From contig NZ_KK366025.1 in the NCBI RefSeq assembly GCF_000686845.1, forward strand, positions 165,395-229,394: a DNA stretch of 64,000 nucleotides, in the 5' to 3' direction. This DNA is from Paenibacillus sp. UNC451MF (GTDB lineage Bacteria; Bacillota; Bacilli; Paenibacillales; NBRC-103111). Both the position numbers and the translations under genes were made by a program. Positions within the stretch are counted from its first letter, which is position 1. The number at the start of each line of letters is the position of its first letter. The notes under the pieces were generated by a model. That model saw only the letters and a program-made list of their open reading frames with translations. It was not told the DNA's origin and did not search any database. Below are positions 8,384-17,691 of this stretch, piece by piece.

Positions 8384-8446
8384 TTAATAGTTTGATGCTT
8401 ACCTTAATGGTTATGTAATACATAAGCTTACTGAATATCCTCTACC

Positions 8447-10291
8447 TTATGAGTACATCGACTTTCCTTTTAGATAAGAAGTGATCTCCGCCTCCGTAAA
8501 CTTAGGAATAGTAACCGCAAGCGTAGTTCCCATGCCCTGCTCACTTTCACATTCAAAACGGAAGGACTCACCGAAAAATAACTGAAGCCTTCGGAACACA
8601 TTCGTTAACCCGTATCCGTGTCGATCATCCACGGCGATCGGCAGCGCCCTGATATATTCAAGCATGGACTCGGGCATGCCCACTCCGTCATCGGAGACAT
8701 AGAGCTCAATTACATCATCGGCCACCCTGCCTCCAATAATAATGGTCCCCTGCTTCACCGGCATGATGCCATGAAAGATCGCATTTTCAACCAAGGGCTG
8801 AAGCAGCATTTTGACGGAATAATAGCTCAGAATATCATCCTCCGCCTCAAATATTACATCGAGATCAAGTGAATAAACGAATTTGCTGAGCTCCAGGTAG
8901 TGCCTAATGATTTCGAACTCATCGGCTAACCCGATAATCAGCCTCCCTTTGTTCAACATAGTTCTATAAAAATCAATGAGATGATGAGTAACCTCATAGA
9001 TCTCCTTTTGACCAGACTTCTGAGCCAGCGATGCGATCATTGCGAGAGTATTATAGTGAAGATGGGGATTGATTTGCTCTTGAAGAAGCTCCAGCTTCGT
9101 ATGGTTTAAAATAATTTTAGACCTGTACTCGACCTCAATGAGGTGATGAATTCTCTCCATCATGCCGTTAAAATTTCGGTCTAGACGTCCGATTTCGTCA
9201 TTTCCTCTAATGACATCCGTCATAATCAAATTCCCTTGCTTGGCCAGATCCGTTTTGTGAACAAGAACATCAATTCTCTTTGTCATGTAACTCGAGATTA
9301 CCAGAGCGGTGAAGATGCACAGTACAACGGACAACACAACTGAAACAATAATCGAATATGTAATCTTGCTAACCTTACTTGTAATATTATCCAAGCGTAT
9401 CATATAAATAAGCTTCCAGCCGGTCATTTCCGATTTCATGACACCGACGAGATAGCGTGTCTCGTCCATTGTCTCTTCCGTTACCCCCGAATTAGGAATA
9501 AGCCGTTTCTCAAGCTCCTGGAAGCCCGCAGATTGGGGCTGAATAGATCCATAGCTTGTTATTGTCTTATCTTCCTGATCCGAATAAACCAGCAAATAGT
9601 CAGAGTGGCCGATACTCCGTTCGATAATATTTTGGATACGCTCGACAGGAATAAGGATTCTCATAACGCCAAGATCTGTCGAGGTTCCAAAGTCAATCAG
9701 CCTCCGGTTCAAGGCCACATAATTTTGATGGTTGAATCGGACGCCGCTTTCCCATGTAAAATACGTGTCCGTATCATGCATTTTCTTGTTCCATGGCTCC
9801 TCTTTGATCTCGTCATAACTAAAAATCGTTTGTCCGTCCGAAAATATCGTATTGTTTTTCGGATAAAGCAAGAGTTGAATGTTCCCGCCGAAATAATAAG
9901 AGTTTTTTAAATAAGGTCGCTTCACATCGCTCATGATTTGATTAACCGTATCATTGATATCCTTGAGTGTATAAACCAGATCGTCGATTTCTTTATGAGG
10001 AGCGGACAAATGCTTCTGAAGCTGCAAGTTAAAAAATACCATCTCGCTTTTGTTGAAATACATTTCCAAGAAGCTGTCCATCGTATTATGAAGCTGGATC
10101 ATACTCTGTGCAGCTGCATTGTTCTCTGATTGCGTCATGAAATTCCGTGAATGATAGTAAGAGGTCAATCCGACGTACAGGATGCTAATAATAAACAAAA
10201 TCGAGTAAGCCAGCATGAGCTTATACTTCAGCTTCGTATTCGAATGTATTCTGAAAACAGCAGCAGCCGTATCATGCAGCAGAGCTGTCAT
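8447..10291 (-). CDS. YesM-type sensor histidine kinase
   Basis: A membrane sensor kinase of 614 residues, typical for the YesM class. It has a first transmembrane helix near residues 25-46 and an extracellular sensing domain of about 250 residues. A second helix (IIVSVVLSVVLCIFTALV) is followed by HAMP (DEIGRLDRNFNGMM), the His-kinase segment and a HATPase domain (PLVENAIFHGI, DDGVGM). The phospho-acceptor block reads INPHLHYNTL, where the family usually has INPHFLYNTL; the His itself is kept. It overlaps the response regulator gene by four bases (ATGA), so the two are translationally coupled. It should sense an extracellular sugar and drive the Lpl-type importer directly upstream. Confidence 0.93.
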   Translation of the reverse strand: MTALLHDTAAAVFRIHSNTKLKYKLMLAYSILFIISILYVGLTSYYHSRNFMTQSENNAAAQSMIQLHNTMDSFLEMYFNKSEMVFFNLQLQKHLSAPHKEIDDLVYTLKDINDTVNQIMSDVKRPYLKNSYYFGGNIQLLLYPKNNTIFSDGQTIFSYDEIKEEPWNKKMHDTDTYFTWESGVRFNHQNYVALNRRLIDFGTSTDLGVMRILIPVERIQNIIERSIGHSDYLLVYSDQEDKTITSYGSIQPQSAGFQELEKRLIPNSGVTEETMDETRYLVGVMKSEMTGWKLIYMIRLDNITSKVSKITYSIIVSVVLSVVLCIFTALVISSYMTKRIDVLVHKTDLAKQGNLIMTDVIRGNDEIGRLDRNFNGMMERIHHLIEVEYRSKIILNHTKLELLQEQINPHLHYNTLAMIASLAQKSGQKEIYEVTHHLIDFYRTMLNKGRLIIGLADEFEIIRHYLELSKFVYSLDLDVIFEAEDDILSYYSVKMLLQPLVENAIFHGIMPVKQGTIIIGGRVADDVIELYVSDDGVGMPESMLEYIRALPIAVDDRHGYGLTNVFRRLQLFFGESFRFECESEQGMGTTLAVTIPKFTEAEITSYLKGKSMYS

Positions 10292-11913
10292 ATTTCAAGC
10301 TGCCTTCGAAAATCTTTGGGGGTAATGCCCGTGAACTTCTTGAACAAGCTGCTAAAATAAGCTGTGTGCTGATATCCCAATTGCTCTGCGATTTCGTATA
10401 GTTTAAATTGTTTGTCCATCAGCATTTCCTTCGCCTTCTCCATTTTGAACCGAGTAACGTGATCCAGTATTGTTCTGCCCGTCTCCAGCTTAAAAATCTG
10501 ATTTAGATAATTCGGGCTGTAATAAAACTCCTCTGACAAAATTTCAAGAGTAATATTAGAACGATAATGTTGCTCCACAAAACGTTTGATTTTATCGACA
10601 ACAGCTTTATTTTTATGAAACTCTCTCTCTCGTATGCACTTGTTAACAAAAAGGAGCCGCTCTTGTATCCAAGCTATGGCGTCTGAGATCGTTTCTAGAC
10701 CTAATAAGACTTCCCAGGCTGACGGTGAGGTTAGTTCTGCGTGTCCTGTAAACCCTTCAGGATTCGCGCTAACAATGTTCTGCAAGCAAATCATAAGGAA
10801 ATAAAAAAAGCTCTTGAGCTCCTCTGGTGAGCTATTATCCGTCATTCCATCCGCAAGCCTTCCTACGTAGGCCCTAATATCTTCGGATGACCCTGTATTC
10901 AACAGAATACGCATTTCTTTCTCAATCCCGTTATAATCCCAAAGAGGCTTCTCCTTGCTGGCAGGAATGTCACTCGTGTACATCACCTTTCCTTTGCCCA
11001 GCAAATATTTATACCGCAATATGTATAGACACTGCTCGTATAAAAATTTAATACATACAATATCGTTCGAGTAACCGCTGACAGCGATGGATATGCTGAT
11101 ATCCGAGTTGCCAAATTCCAATTGAATTCCGTTTAGCAAACTGTGAATATGCCTCAATCGTACTGAAAGCTGGTCTTCGCCTTGCTCGTAGAAAATGATT
11201 CCGATATGCGCCGCTTGAAGTGGAACCGCTATGTAGTTGCCTACTGCTCCGAGCGCACAACGAATCCTACTAAGAATCATCATTTGAAACAAATGCTTCT
11301 CCTCGATATTCATTTCTCGGGTCAGCTGGGAAAAGCCGTCTATTTCTATCAGCGCTATAACAAATCGGCAGTCTGATAGCTTCAACTCCAGAAGCTCCAG
11401 CCTTTCCTGTACCCTGGCCATATCTCCGGCGGTCCCATAGATTAGGCTTATCATTAAATTTTCGATTAAATAAGGCTTATTTTCCACAAGCTGACGGTAC
11501 AGCAGTTCATAGTCCTTCCGGGCTTTTAAATCATTGGCCAGCTCATCACTGACCGTGCTGACACACTGCAGCAGTTCTTCTGCTGCCACAGGTTTCAATA
11601 GATACCCGTAACCTCCAAGATACAGAGCATTCTTGGCATACTCAAATTCGTTATATACGCTGGAAAAAATGATCTTGATCTGCGGATACAATTGCCGAAC
11701 TGTCCTTACCAGTTCAAAACCATTCATCACAGGCATCTCAATATCGGTGATAAGGATATCCGGTTGAAGGTTCTGCATATACTCCAGCGCTTCTTTTCCA
11801 TTCTCGCACGCAGCGACTACATTCACATGACTGAACGCAGGGTCATTCTTAAGAAGCTGCTTGAGATTATCACGATCCACCTGAAAATCGTCTACAATCA
11901 ATACATTGATCAT
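10288..11913 (-). CDS. YesN-type response regulator with AraC DNA-binding domain
   Basis: A 541-residue regulator. The N-terminal receiver domain has VDD, phospho-acceptor Asp57 in ILITDIEMPVMNG, and the conserved Lys in LLKPV. A long linker is followed by a C-terminal AraC/XylS double helix-turn-helix (ITLEILSEEFYYSPNYLNQI; IAEQLGYQHTAYFSSLFKKF). GGGGAGG precedes ATG 11913. It is the partner of the kinase overlapping its 3' end. It should activate the neighbouring permease and binding-protein genes 11997-15729 once phosphorylated. The binding site cannot be identified by eye. Confidence 0.94.
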   Translation of the reverse strand: MINVLIVDDFQVDRDNLKQLLKNDPAFSHVNVVAACENGKEALEYMQNLQPDILITDIEMPVMNGFELVRTVRQLYPQIKIIFSSVYNEFEYAKNALYLGGYGYLLKPVAAEELLQCVSTVSDELANDLKARKDYELLYRQLVENKPYLIENLMISLIYGTAGDMARVQERLELLELKLSDCRFVIALIEIDGFSQLTREMNIEEKHLFQMMILSRIRCALGAVGNYIAVPLQAAHIGIIFYEQGEDQLSVRLRHIHSLLNGIQLEFGNSDISISIAVSGYSNDIVCIKFLYEQCLYILRYKYLLGKGKVMYTSDIPASKEKPLWDYNGIEKEMRILLNTGSSEDIRAYVGRLADGMTDNSSPEELKSFFYFLMICLQNIVSANPEGFTGHAELTSPSAWEVLLGLETISDAIAWIQERLLFVNKCIREREFHKNKAVVDKIKRFVEQHYRSNITLEILSEEFYYSPNYLNQIFKLETGRTILDHVTRFKMEKAKEMLMDKQFKLYEIAEQLGYQHTAYFSSLFKKFTGITPKDFRRQLEI

Positions 11914-11945
11914 CTTTGACCTCCCCGTTGTCCAAAATGAAAGTG

Positions 11946-11985
11946 AACCAAACGGGGCCTCTCGATAGAGGCGTCCCGTTTGGTT
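11946..11985. terminator. Strong intercistronic hairpin after binding-protein gene
   Basis: AACCAAACGGG (11946-11956) pairs perfectly with CCCGTTTGGTT (11975-11985), and an inner CCTC/GAGG stem extends it. It lies 11 bases after the binding-protein stop and upstream of the response regulator. There is no good T run on the minus strand (CACTTTCATTTT). It may partly terminate or protect the 3' end of the binding-protein mRNA. Confidence 0.6.
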
Positions 11986-11996
11986 GGATTGAGGCT

Positions 11997-13727
11997 TTAT
12001 TTTTTTGCCGGAGGATTATCCTTAAACCACTGCATCATATTTTTGGCGGCTTGTTCATAATTGGTATCTTTCATATATTTCATGATAATTGCATTCCAGT
12101 TCTTATCGAATTCATCTTTTGTCTTCGGTGTAAGCAGCTTGGCGACATCGAGCGTTGTGAAGGTCCAGTAAGAGTTGGAGGCCGCTTCAGCCTCCTTGCT
12201 TCCGTCGCCATAAGATGCCGTTCCCGACACGTTGTACGAGCCGTTGGCAATCATGCCGCTGTTCATCACATAAAGATCATACTTTGGCGGATAGCTGCGA
12301 AGCGGACTCTTCGGATTGTAGTCCCTGACTAAATACCAGCCAAGCCCGAAATAGGACGCCTTGCTGTAGAACTGACGGGAATATAGGCCGTAATAGTCAG
12401 CGCCCTTACCCCCCAGCTTTCCAGTAAGCATGTCGCTCTCGACTTGCGGATCGATGAATACTTTTTTGCCGTCCTGCATTTTCCAAATACCTGCATTATC
12501 CGGCCCCCACGACATGAGATCCAGTGCCTCATCACTGAGCGTCCAATCCAGATACTGCGTCAGCCTTTTAATATCCGGAAAATCCTTGCGGATGAGGATC
12601 CGCCAGAATGACCCTTCATAAATATCGTAATACCCTTTGTCCGGATTCTCCTTTGGCCATGGAATGGCGCGAAGCTCCATAGAAGGATCAATGTTCAGCA
12701 GAGATTGCCGCACTGCGTCCAAATTCAGCACAGCCAAGATGACGCCGAGCTGACCAGTAGCCGCCTTTGTTTGCAACTGATCGTCCTTTTGGATAATAAA
12801 GTCCTTATCCAGCAAACCATCCTGATACAGACGATTCAAGTATTCATGATATTTCTTAGCATCCTTTGATCCGAGGAATCCGTCGACTGTGCCGTTTTTA
12901 TCCTGCGTCCAATGACCGAAATCGAACATGGAGCCAAAATGAAATTGTGCCCAGATCGGAAACGATATCGGGATGAGGGGCTTCCCATTCGCACTCACAT
13001 TTAAATCCTTCATTTTTTTAAGCAGCTGATAGAAATCTTCCGGTGTCTTGATCGCAGGCTCAATTGCAAAGTCCTGAAGAGTCGGTTTCTTTCCTTGATC
13101 CACTGTATCCCTTCTGATGTCCTTCAATGGCTTGAACTTGTAACCCGCCTTCGCAAGCAAATCCTCCCGCACGTAGAGCGAGGTGAGTCTTTTGCCCGAA
13201 TTGTAAGGGTCGTCGGCGTATTTGGGATCGTTGGAATTCGTATCAACAACAGGAGTTGGGATTTGATAGTTCTTACCGTCATTCGTAAATCGACTCCAGT
13301 ACTGCTGCGGAAACCATCTCTGCAAGTTAGGCATATCTTTGATATAGTCCGTCAAATCGGCAAACTGCCCTGTGCTAACAGCATAACTAGCCCCGGCCTT
13401 ATCCATCATCATAACGTCCGGCAGGTTCTTGGTCGCAATCCATTGATTAAGCCGTTCCTTAAGAGGCTGATCGTTATTGACGTACATCTCCGTAAATTCC
13501 AGATTAAACTTATTCTCGACATAGGGTGTTACCACATCATGCGATGCCACATCGATCTTGGTTTGATAGCCTTGACTGTAAAATCGAATCGGCATTTTTG
13601 CCTGCTGCTTATTACCATCCGGCATTTTGGAAGCATCCGGCTTGACCGTACCTCCGTCCGTGCACCCTGTCACAGTGACGAACCCTAATGAACCGATCAA
13701 AAGAAGCTGAAGCACCTTCTTTGCCAT
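11997..13727 (-). CDS. LplA-type extracellular sugar-binding lipoprotein
   Basis: The solute-binding lipoprotein of a carbohydrate ABC importer, 576 residues, in the 500-600 range of Paenibacillus LplA-like proteins. A Lys-start signal peptide (MAKKVLQLLLIGSLGFVTV) ends in the lipobox TVTGC, so the mature protein would be anchored by a lipid on Cys. Further on are ADLTDYIKDMPNLQRW and DVMMMDKAG, typical of this family. ATG 13727 is chosen over upstream ATGs because AGGGG lies at proper distance and the signal peptide starts there. It works with the two permeases upstream. The sugar is unknown. No ATPase gene is nearby. Confidence 0.9.
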   Translation of the reverse strand: MAKKVLQLLLIGSLGFVTVTGCTDGGTVKPDASKMPDGNKQQAKMPIRFYSQGYQTKIDVASHDVVTPYVENKFNLEFTEMYVNNDQPLKERLNQWIATKNLPDVMMMDKAGASYAVSTGQFADLTDYIKDMPNLQRWFPQQYWSRFTNDGKNYQIPTPVVDTNSNDPKYADDPYNSGKRLTSLYVREDLLAKAGYKFKPLKDIRRDTVDQGKKPTLQDFAIEPAIKTPEDFYQLLKKMKDLNVSANGKPLIPISFPIWAQFHFGSMFDFGHWTQDKNGTVDGFLGSKDAKKYHEYLNRLYQDGLLDKDFIIQKDDQLQTKAATGQLGVILAVLNLDAVRQSLLNIDPSMELRAIPWPKENPDKGYYDIYEGSFWRILIRKDFPDIKRLTQYLDWTLSDEALDLMSWGPDNAGIWKMQDGKKVFIDPQVESDMLTGKLGGKGADYYGLYSRQFYSKASYFGLGWYLVRDYNPKSPLRSYPPKYDLYVMNSGMIANGSYNVSGTASYGDGSKEAEAASNSYWTFTTLDVAKLLTPKTKDEFDKNWNAIIMKYMKDTNYEQAAKNMMQWFKDNPPAKK

Positions 13728-13812
13728 GAACATATCCCCTTTATTCAAAAGTTTGGTTGAACACGTCACATGAGCTTACTAGCAACCGGAAGAAGTACCG
13801 TCATCAACCGAC

Positions 13813-14703
13813 TTATCCCTTAACGGCTCCAATCATGAAACCTTTGACGAAATATTTTTGAAGAAACGGATAGATCAATATAATCGGCACGGTGGACACG
13901 ACCAATGTAGCCATCTTGAGCGATTCGGGTGATGTCGGGTTCGATCCTGTATCGACAGCCATAACTAGCCCCTGTGAAGCGAGCAATTGTGCGGCAAGCG
14001 TTTCCTTCAATATGCGCTGCAATATAAACGACAAAGGCTGCAGGTTATCGTTACTAACATACAGCATAGCGTCAAACCAAGAGTTCCAGTGGAACACTCC
14101 ATTGAACATGGCTATTGTTGCGGTAACCGGCATGGAGAGCGGTATAATAATTTTCCAGAACACCTTCAAATCTCCCGCTCCGTCGATCATTGCCGATTCC
14201 ACCAGACTAGCTGGCAAAGAATCGAAGAACGTGCGCATAATTAACATGTTGAATGCCCAAAAGCCATGCGGCAAAATATATACGAGAAAGTGATTAAAAA
14301 GTCCCAACTTGTAAATCAAAATATACGTAGGAAGCAGCCCTCCGCTGAAATACATAGGTATAAGCAAAATGATTGCGATGACACGATTACCCGGCAAAGA
14401 TCGTTTGGATATGGCATATGCGGCCAGTGCAACGATAGTACCTGAATAAACAATGCCTCCTAACGTCCTTCCAACCGTTACTAGAAAAGCCCGAAAAATT
14501 TGAGGATTCTCAAACACGGTATGATAATTTGAAAAAGTAAAGTCAATCGGCAGAAAAGTTACTGGATGGCTCATCGTTGCATTGCTGCTGCTTAATGAGT
14601 ACGCGATGGCATACCAGAATGGATACAGCGTTACCAAACAAAGAAGCAGCATCACAAGTGTAATCAATATATCTGCAACCGGAACTTTAGCTCGCAGACT
14701 CAT
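13813..14703 (-). CDS. LplC-type sugar ABC permease
   Basis: Inner-membrane permease of a CUT1-type carbohydrate importer, 296 residues with about six transmembrane helices. The cytoplasmic EAA loop, which docks the ATPase, reads SAMIDGAGDLKVFWKIIIPLSMP. The ending FVKGFMIGAVKG is characteristic of LplC/YtcP-like permeases. ATG 14703 has AAAGGAGG upstream; a longer reading to 14733 lacks this. It pairs with the LplB-type permease 45 bases upstream and the binding lipoprotein downstream. Confidence 0.92.
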   Translation of the reverse strand: MSLRAKVPVADILITLVMLLLCLVTLYPFWYAIAYSLSSSNATMSHPVTFLPIDFTFSNYHTVFENPQIFRAFLVTVGRTLGGIVYSGTIVALAAYAISKRSLPGNRVIAIILLIPMYFSGGLLPTYILIYKLGLFNHFLVYILPHGFWAFNMLIMRTFFDSLPASLVESAMIDGAGDLKVFWKIIIPLSMPVTATIAMFNGVFHWNSWFDAMLYVSNDNLQPLSFILQRILKETLAAQLLASQGLVMAVDTGSNPTSPESLKMATLVVSTVPIILIYPFLQKYFVKGFMIGAVKG

Positions 14704-14748
14704 TCCGGATCGTCCTCCTTTCTTGAAGCACATTGGGGCCAGTATCTG

Positions 14749-15729
14749 CTAGAAGGCTCCGTAGCCGCTTATTTTCTTACTTATCCTATTGGACAATATA
14801 AGGATGCCGAACGATAAGATCGAGAGGACAAGTCCTACGGCTGTTCCGTAGGATATTTCGGCATGACGAATTCCGGCCAAATAGACATGGTAGTCGAGCG
14901 TGAGAGAAGCTTCCGCAACCAATGGGTTGCCCATATTGTATACCGCATCGAAGCTCGCTCCCCCGCCTCCTCCTCCAAAAATGGTAGCAATTTTGAAGAT
15001 GAACATCAGCCCGATAACATTGGCAATGCCGGGTAGAGTAATGTACAACAGCTTTTGAAATCTGCTGGCTCCGTCTATCGTCGCTGCTTCGTACTGATCC
15101 TGATCAATTGAAGTAAGCGCTGCCAAAAAAATAATCGAATTCCAGCCTAGCTCCTTCCAAATGACCGTTGTGACGAAAATACCGCGAAAGTAATCGACCT
15201 CCCGCATAAATGATATTTTTTCAAACCCAAGCGCTTGAAGAAGCAGATTGACGCTTCCGAAATCCTCCTCCAGCAGCTTATAGACTAAGCCTGCCACGAC
15301 AACCCAGGAAATGAAATGCGGCAAATAGGAGATTGTTTGCGACACACGTTTGAACAGCATACTTCGGATTTCATTAAGCAGAAGTGCAAAAAGAATGGGC
15401 AGCGGAAAACCGATCAGGATCAGCATACCGTTCAAAAACACAGTGTTCTTCAGTCCTAGAATAAACTCAGGATTGGACCACATACTGATAAAATGCTTCA
15501 AGCCGACAAACGGACTATTCATAAATCCTTGCACGGCAGTATAGTCCTGGAAGGCCATGATAAGGCCGAACATTGGAATGAACGCAAAGATGATAGTTAC
15601 GACGAAAGCCGGTAACAGAAATAGATACATCATTCTATGCTGCCTTACACGTTCCCAAAAGCCGGAGCGTTTAGGTAAGTGCATAGCTGTTTGCTGTAGG
15701 GCTGCCGATTTATTATCCATTCGCCGCAT
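14749..15729 (-). CDS. LplB-type sugar ABC permease
   Basis: Second permease of the same importer, 326 residues. Typical LplB features are MMYLFLLPAFVVTIIFAFIP near the N-terminus, YLPHFISWVVVAGL, and the EAA loop EAATIDGASRFQKLLYITLP. GAGGAGGGG lies just upstream; ATG 15729 or ATG 15720 could be the start, and I keep the first. It follows a ThuA gene by 17 bases, so sugar uptake and the ThuA step are likely co-expressed. Confidence 0.92.
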   Translation of the reverse strand: MRRMDNKSAALQQTAMHLPKRSGFWERVRQHRMMYLFLLPAFVVTIIFAFIPMFGLIMAFQDYTAVQGFMNSPFVGLKHFISMWSNPEFILGLKNTVFLNGMLILIGFPLPILFALLLNEIRSMLFKRVSQTISYLPHFISWVVVAGLVYKLLEEDFGSVNLLLQALGFEKISFMREVDYFRGIFVTTVIWKELGWNSIIFLAALTSIDQDQYEAATIDGASRFQKLLYITLPGIANVIGLMFIFKIATIFGGGGGGASFDAVYNMGNPLVAEASLTLDYHVYLAGIRHAEISYGTAVGLVLSILSFGILILSNRISKKISGYGAF

Positions 15730-15746
15730 CTCCCCTCCTCTTGATG

Positions 15747-16514
15747 TTAATCAAGCGGGTTGCCATGTCCATCCCGACGTACGCCTTTTATCGGTTCGAT
15801 GGACGCCACGTTGCCTGTAGTAATGGAAGGAGGCGCATCGTGAGGCGAAACCCAGCGCGCTGCATTTTCAATTACCCGCAGCACATCCTTGTTATAGTAA
15901 GTCGGGTATTCTTCATGCCCCGGCCGGAAATAGAACACCCGCCCTTTACCTCTAGTGTAAACATTACCGCTGCGCATAACTTCCCCACCCTCGAACCAGC
16001 TCATGAAAATCAGCTCGTCAGGCTCCGGTATATTCGAGGGCTCCCCATACATTTCTTCATGAGGGAGTTCGATATATTCGCCGATACCGTTAACGATCGG
16101 ATGGCCTGGCTTCAAAACCCAGAGACGCTCCCTCTCATGGGCTTCACGCCATTTCCCTCCACCTCCTGTGCCCATAAGCCTTCGAAACAGCTTGGAACCG
16201 GAAGCCGAATGCAGGAATATAGCCCCCATTCCTGAAATCACTCGATCGTACAACTTGTCGACCAACACATCTGGTACTTCTTGGTCTCTCATATGCGACC
16301 ACCAGATCAGCACATCGGTCTGTTCGATGACCTCGTCTGGCAAACCATGTTCAGGATCATATAAAGTACCCGTTGTTATTTGTAGACCCTGCTGCTGTGC
16401 CAGATGACTCTCCAACGCACGATGAATGCCATCCGGGTAAATTTCTTTCACAATATCGAGATGCTGCTCATGATAAAATTCATTCCATATCGTTACACGA
16501 ATGTTCGCTGCCAT
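15747..16514 (-). CDS. ThuA-like protein, paralogue 1
   Basis: A 255-residue protein of the ThuA family, which has a glutamine-amidotransferase-like fold and is linked to disaccharide (trehalose) use through 3-keto sugars. Seen here: VTIWNEFYHEQHLD at the start, YPDGIHRAL, LIWWSHMRDQEV, MGAIFLHSASGSKLFRRLMG and FYFRPGHEEYPTYYN near the end. ATG 16514 follows GAAAGGGG and gives the same N-terminus as the two paralogues at 18983 and 34582. It lies between Gfo/Idh/MocA and the permeases, all in one direction with short gaps. The chemistry of this branch is not established. Confidence 0.85.
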   Translation of the reverse strand: MAANIRVTIWNEFYHEQHLDIVKEIYPDGIHRALESHLAQQQGLQITTGTLYDPEHGLPDEVIEQTDVLIWWSHMRDQEVPDVLVDKLYDRVISGMGAIFLHSASGSKLFRRLMGTGGGGKWREAHERERLWVLKPGHPIVNGIGEYIELPHEEMYGEPSNIPEPDELIFMSWFEGGEVMRSGNVYTRGKGRVFYFRPGHEEYPTYYNKDVLRVIENAARWVSPHDAPPSITTGNVASIEPIKGVRRDGHGNPLD

Positions 16515-16610
16515 GCGGACTATACCCCTTTCATATCCGATCACGGAGACTCCTTCATAGAAGCAGCCTCCCCTCCGGTTTCATTGGATTGGACCCTGTT
16601 CCTCTTGCTC

Positions 16611-17636
16611 TCAATAAGCGTGGTAATACCCTGTATCCAGCCGTACGACTTTGCCTGTCTTGGACGATTCCACTGCTGCTCCGACCATCGAGAAGCTTAT
16701 CAAGTTATCAGCAATATGGGTCACCGGCCTGCGACCTTCCCGCACCGCCTGCACGAACTCGTTCACTGTGTAGGCAACGTTGCTGTACTTTTGTACAGGC
16801 AGCTCCAGCAGATGGCTCTCGCCGTCCTCTGTAACATGGTAAGCTAGGCCATCGGAGAACTCGAGGGCCCCAAGTTTCCCTACAATGCGGAAGTTCCCCG
16901 TCCATGTAGTGTCTTTGCCCTTATTTCCGCTGCTGGCAAAATAGTTAACATGTGTCCCTCCCGCAAATTTAAGAATGACGGAGGCTGATACGTTGCCCCC
17001 TCTCTCGTTCCATGAAGGACTGAAGCTGTTGGCGAACAGCGATATCGGCTGAGCGTTTAGCAAATATCTCATCAGGTCGAAGTGGTGAATGCTAAGCTCC
17101 GTAAGCAAAGGTTCCTCCCTATTCTTCCTCCATTCAGATTGAGGGCCGCGATTCCTGGAACCGTCACGGTTGAACTGCCATTCCACCACCTCGGCGGCAC
17201 CAATAAGACCTGATTCCAGAGCGGTCCGAATGGCTTTCATTTCAGGAGTCCAGCGATAGTTTTGATTCACGGAAACTAGCAAGTCATATGACTGTGCGAT
17301 TTCTAATAACTGCAGCGCTTCCCTATAGGTAGAGGCCATCGGCTTCTCCACAATGACATGCATACCGGCTTCAAGTGCGTCCCGTGTCAACCGATGACGA
17401 GTCGGTGGTGGAGTGATTAGCAGTGCTAGATCTGCTTTTACTTCCCGAAAAGCTTCTTCATGAGACAAGAACACCGGCACCTTCAAATCGCCCAGCACAT
17501 TGAGCGCTTCGTCCAAATTCGATTGCTGTACATCGGCAATGGCCACCAGCTCAATCGACTCAACAGATTTGATGTTTTCCAGCCAATACTTTCCGAAGCC
17601 GCCCACTCCAACCTGAATCACTTTCATCCTTTCCAT
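16611..17636 (-). CDS. Gfo/Idh/MocA-family oxidoreductase
   Basis: A 341-residue NAD(P)-dependent sugar dehydrogenase of the Gfo/Idh/MocA family, the usual length. The Rossmann start reads VIQVGVGGFGKYW, and the conserved EKP motif is present (VIVEKPMAS). The C-terminal domain has LSIHHFDLMRYLL, with the His-Asp pair often used in catalysis. GGGAGG precedes ATG 17636. Members such as ThuB oxidise a sugar hydroxyl, often at C3. Its place beside ThuA paralogues supports a 3-keto-sugar role, but the substrate is inferred only from context. Confidence 0.9.
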   Translation of the reverse strand: MERMKVIQVGVGGFGKYWLENIKSVESIELVAIADVQQSNLDEALNVLGDLKVPVFLSHEEAFREVKADLALLITPPPTRHRLTRDALEAGMHVIVEKPMASTYREALQLLEIAQSYDLLVSVNQNYRWTPEMKAIRTALESGLIGAAEVVEWQFNRDGSRNRGPQSEWRKNREEPLLTELSIHHFDLMRYLLNAQPISLFANSFSPSWNERGGNVSASVILKFAGGTHVNYFASSGNKGKDTTWTGNFRIVGKLGALEFSDGLAYHVTEDGESHLLELPVQKYSNVAYTVNEFVQAVREGRRPVTHIADNLISFSMVGAAVESSKTGKVVRLDTGYYHAY

Positions 17637-17691
17637 ATCTCATTCCTCCCATATAAATGATGTAACTTCAACTGGTTCAGAACGTATTGAT

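Noticed and set aside
13095-13688. 197-codon plus-strand open frame
   Set aside because: It lies wholly antisense to the LplA-type lipoprotein gene, has no family features, and its composition mirrors the coding strand.
16373-16847. Two overlapping plus-strand frames of about 150 codons
   Set aside because: Both are antisense to ThuA and Gfo/Idh/MocA genes, which carry clear family motifs.
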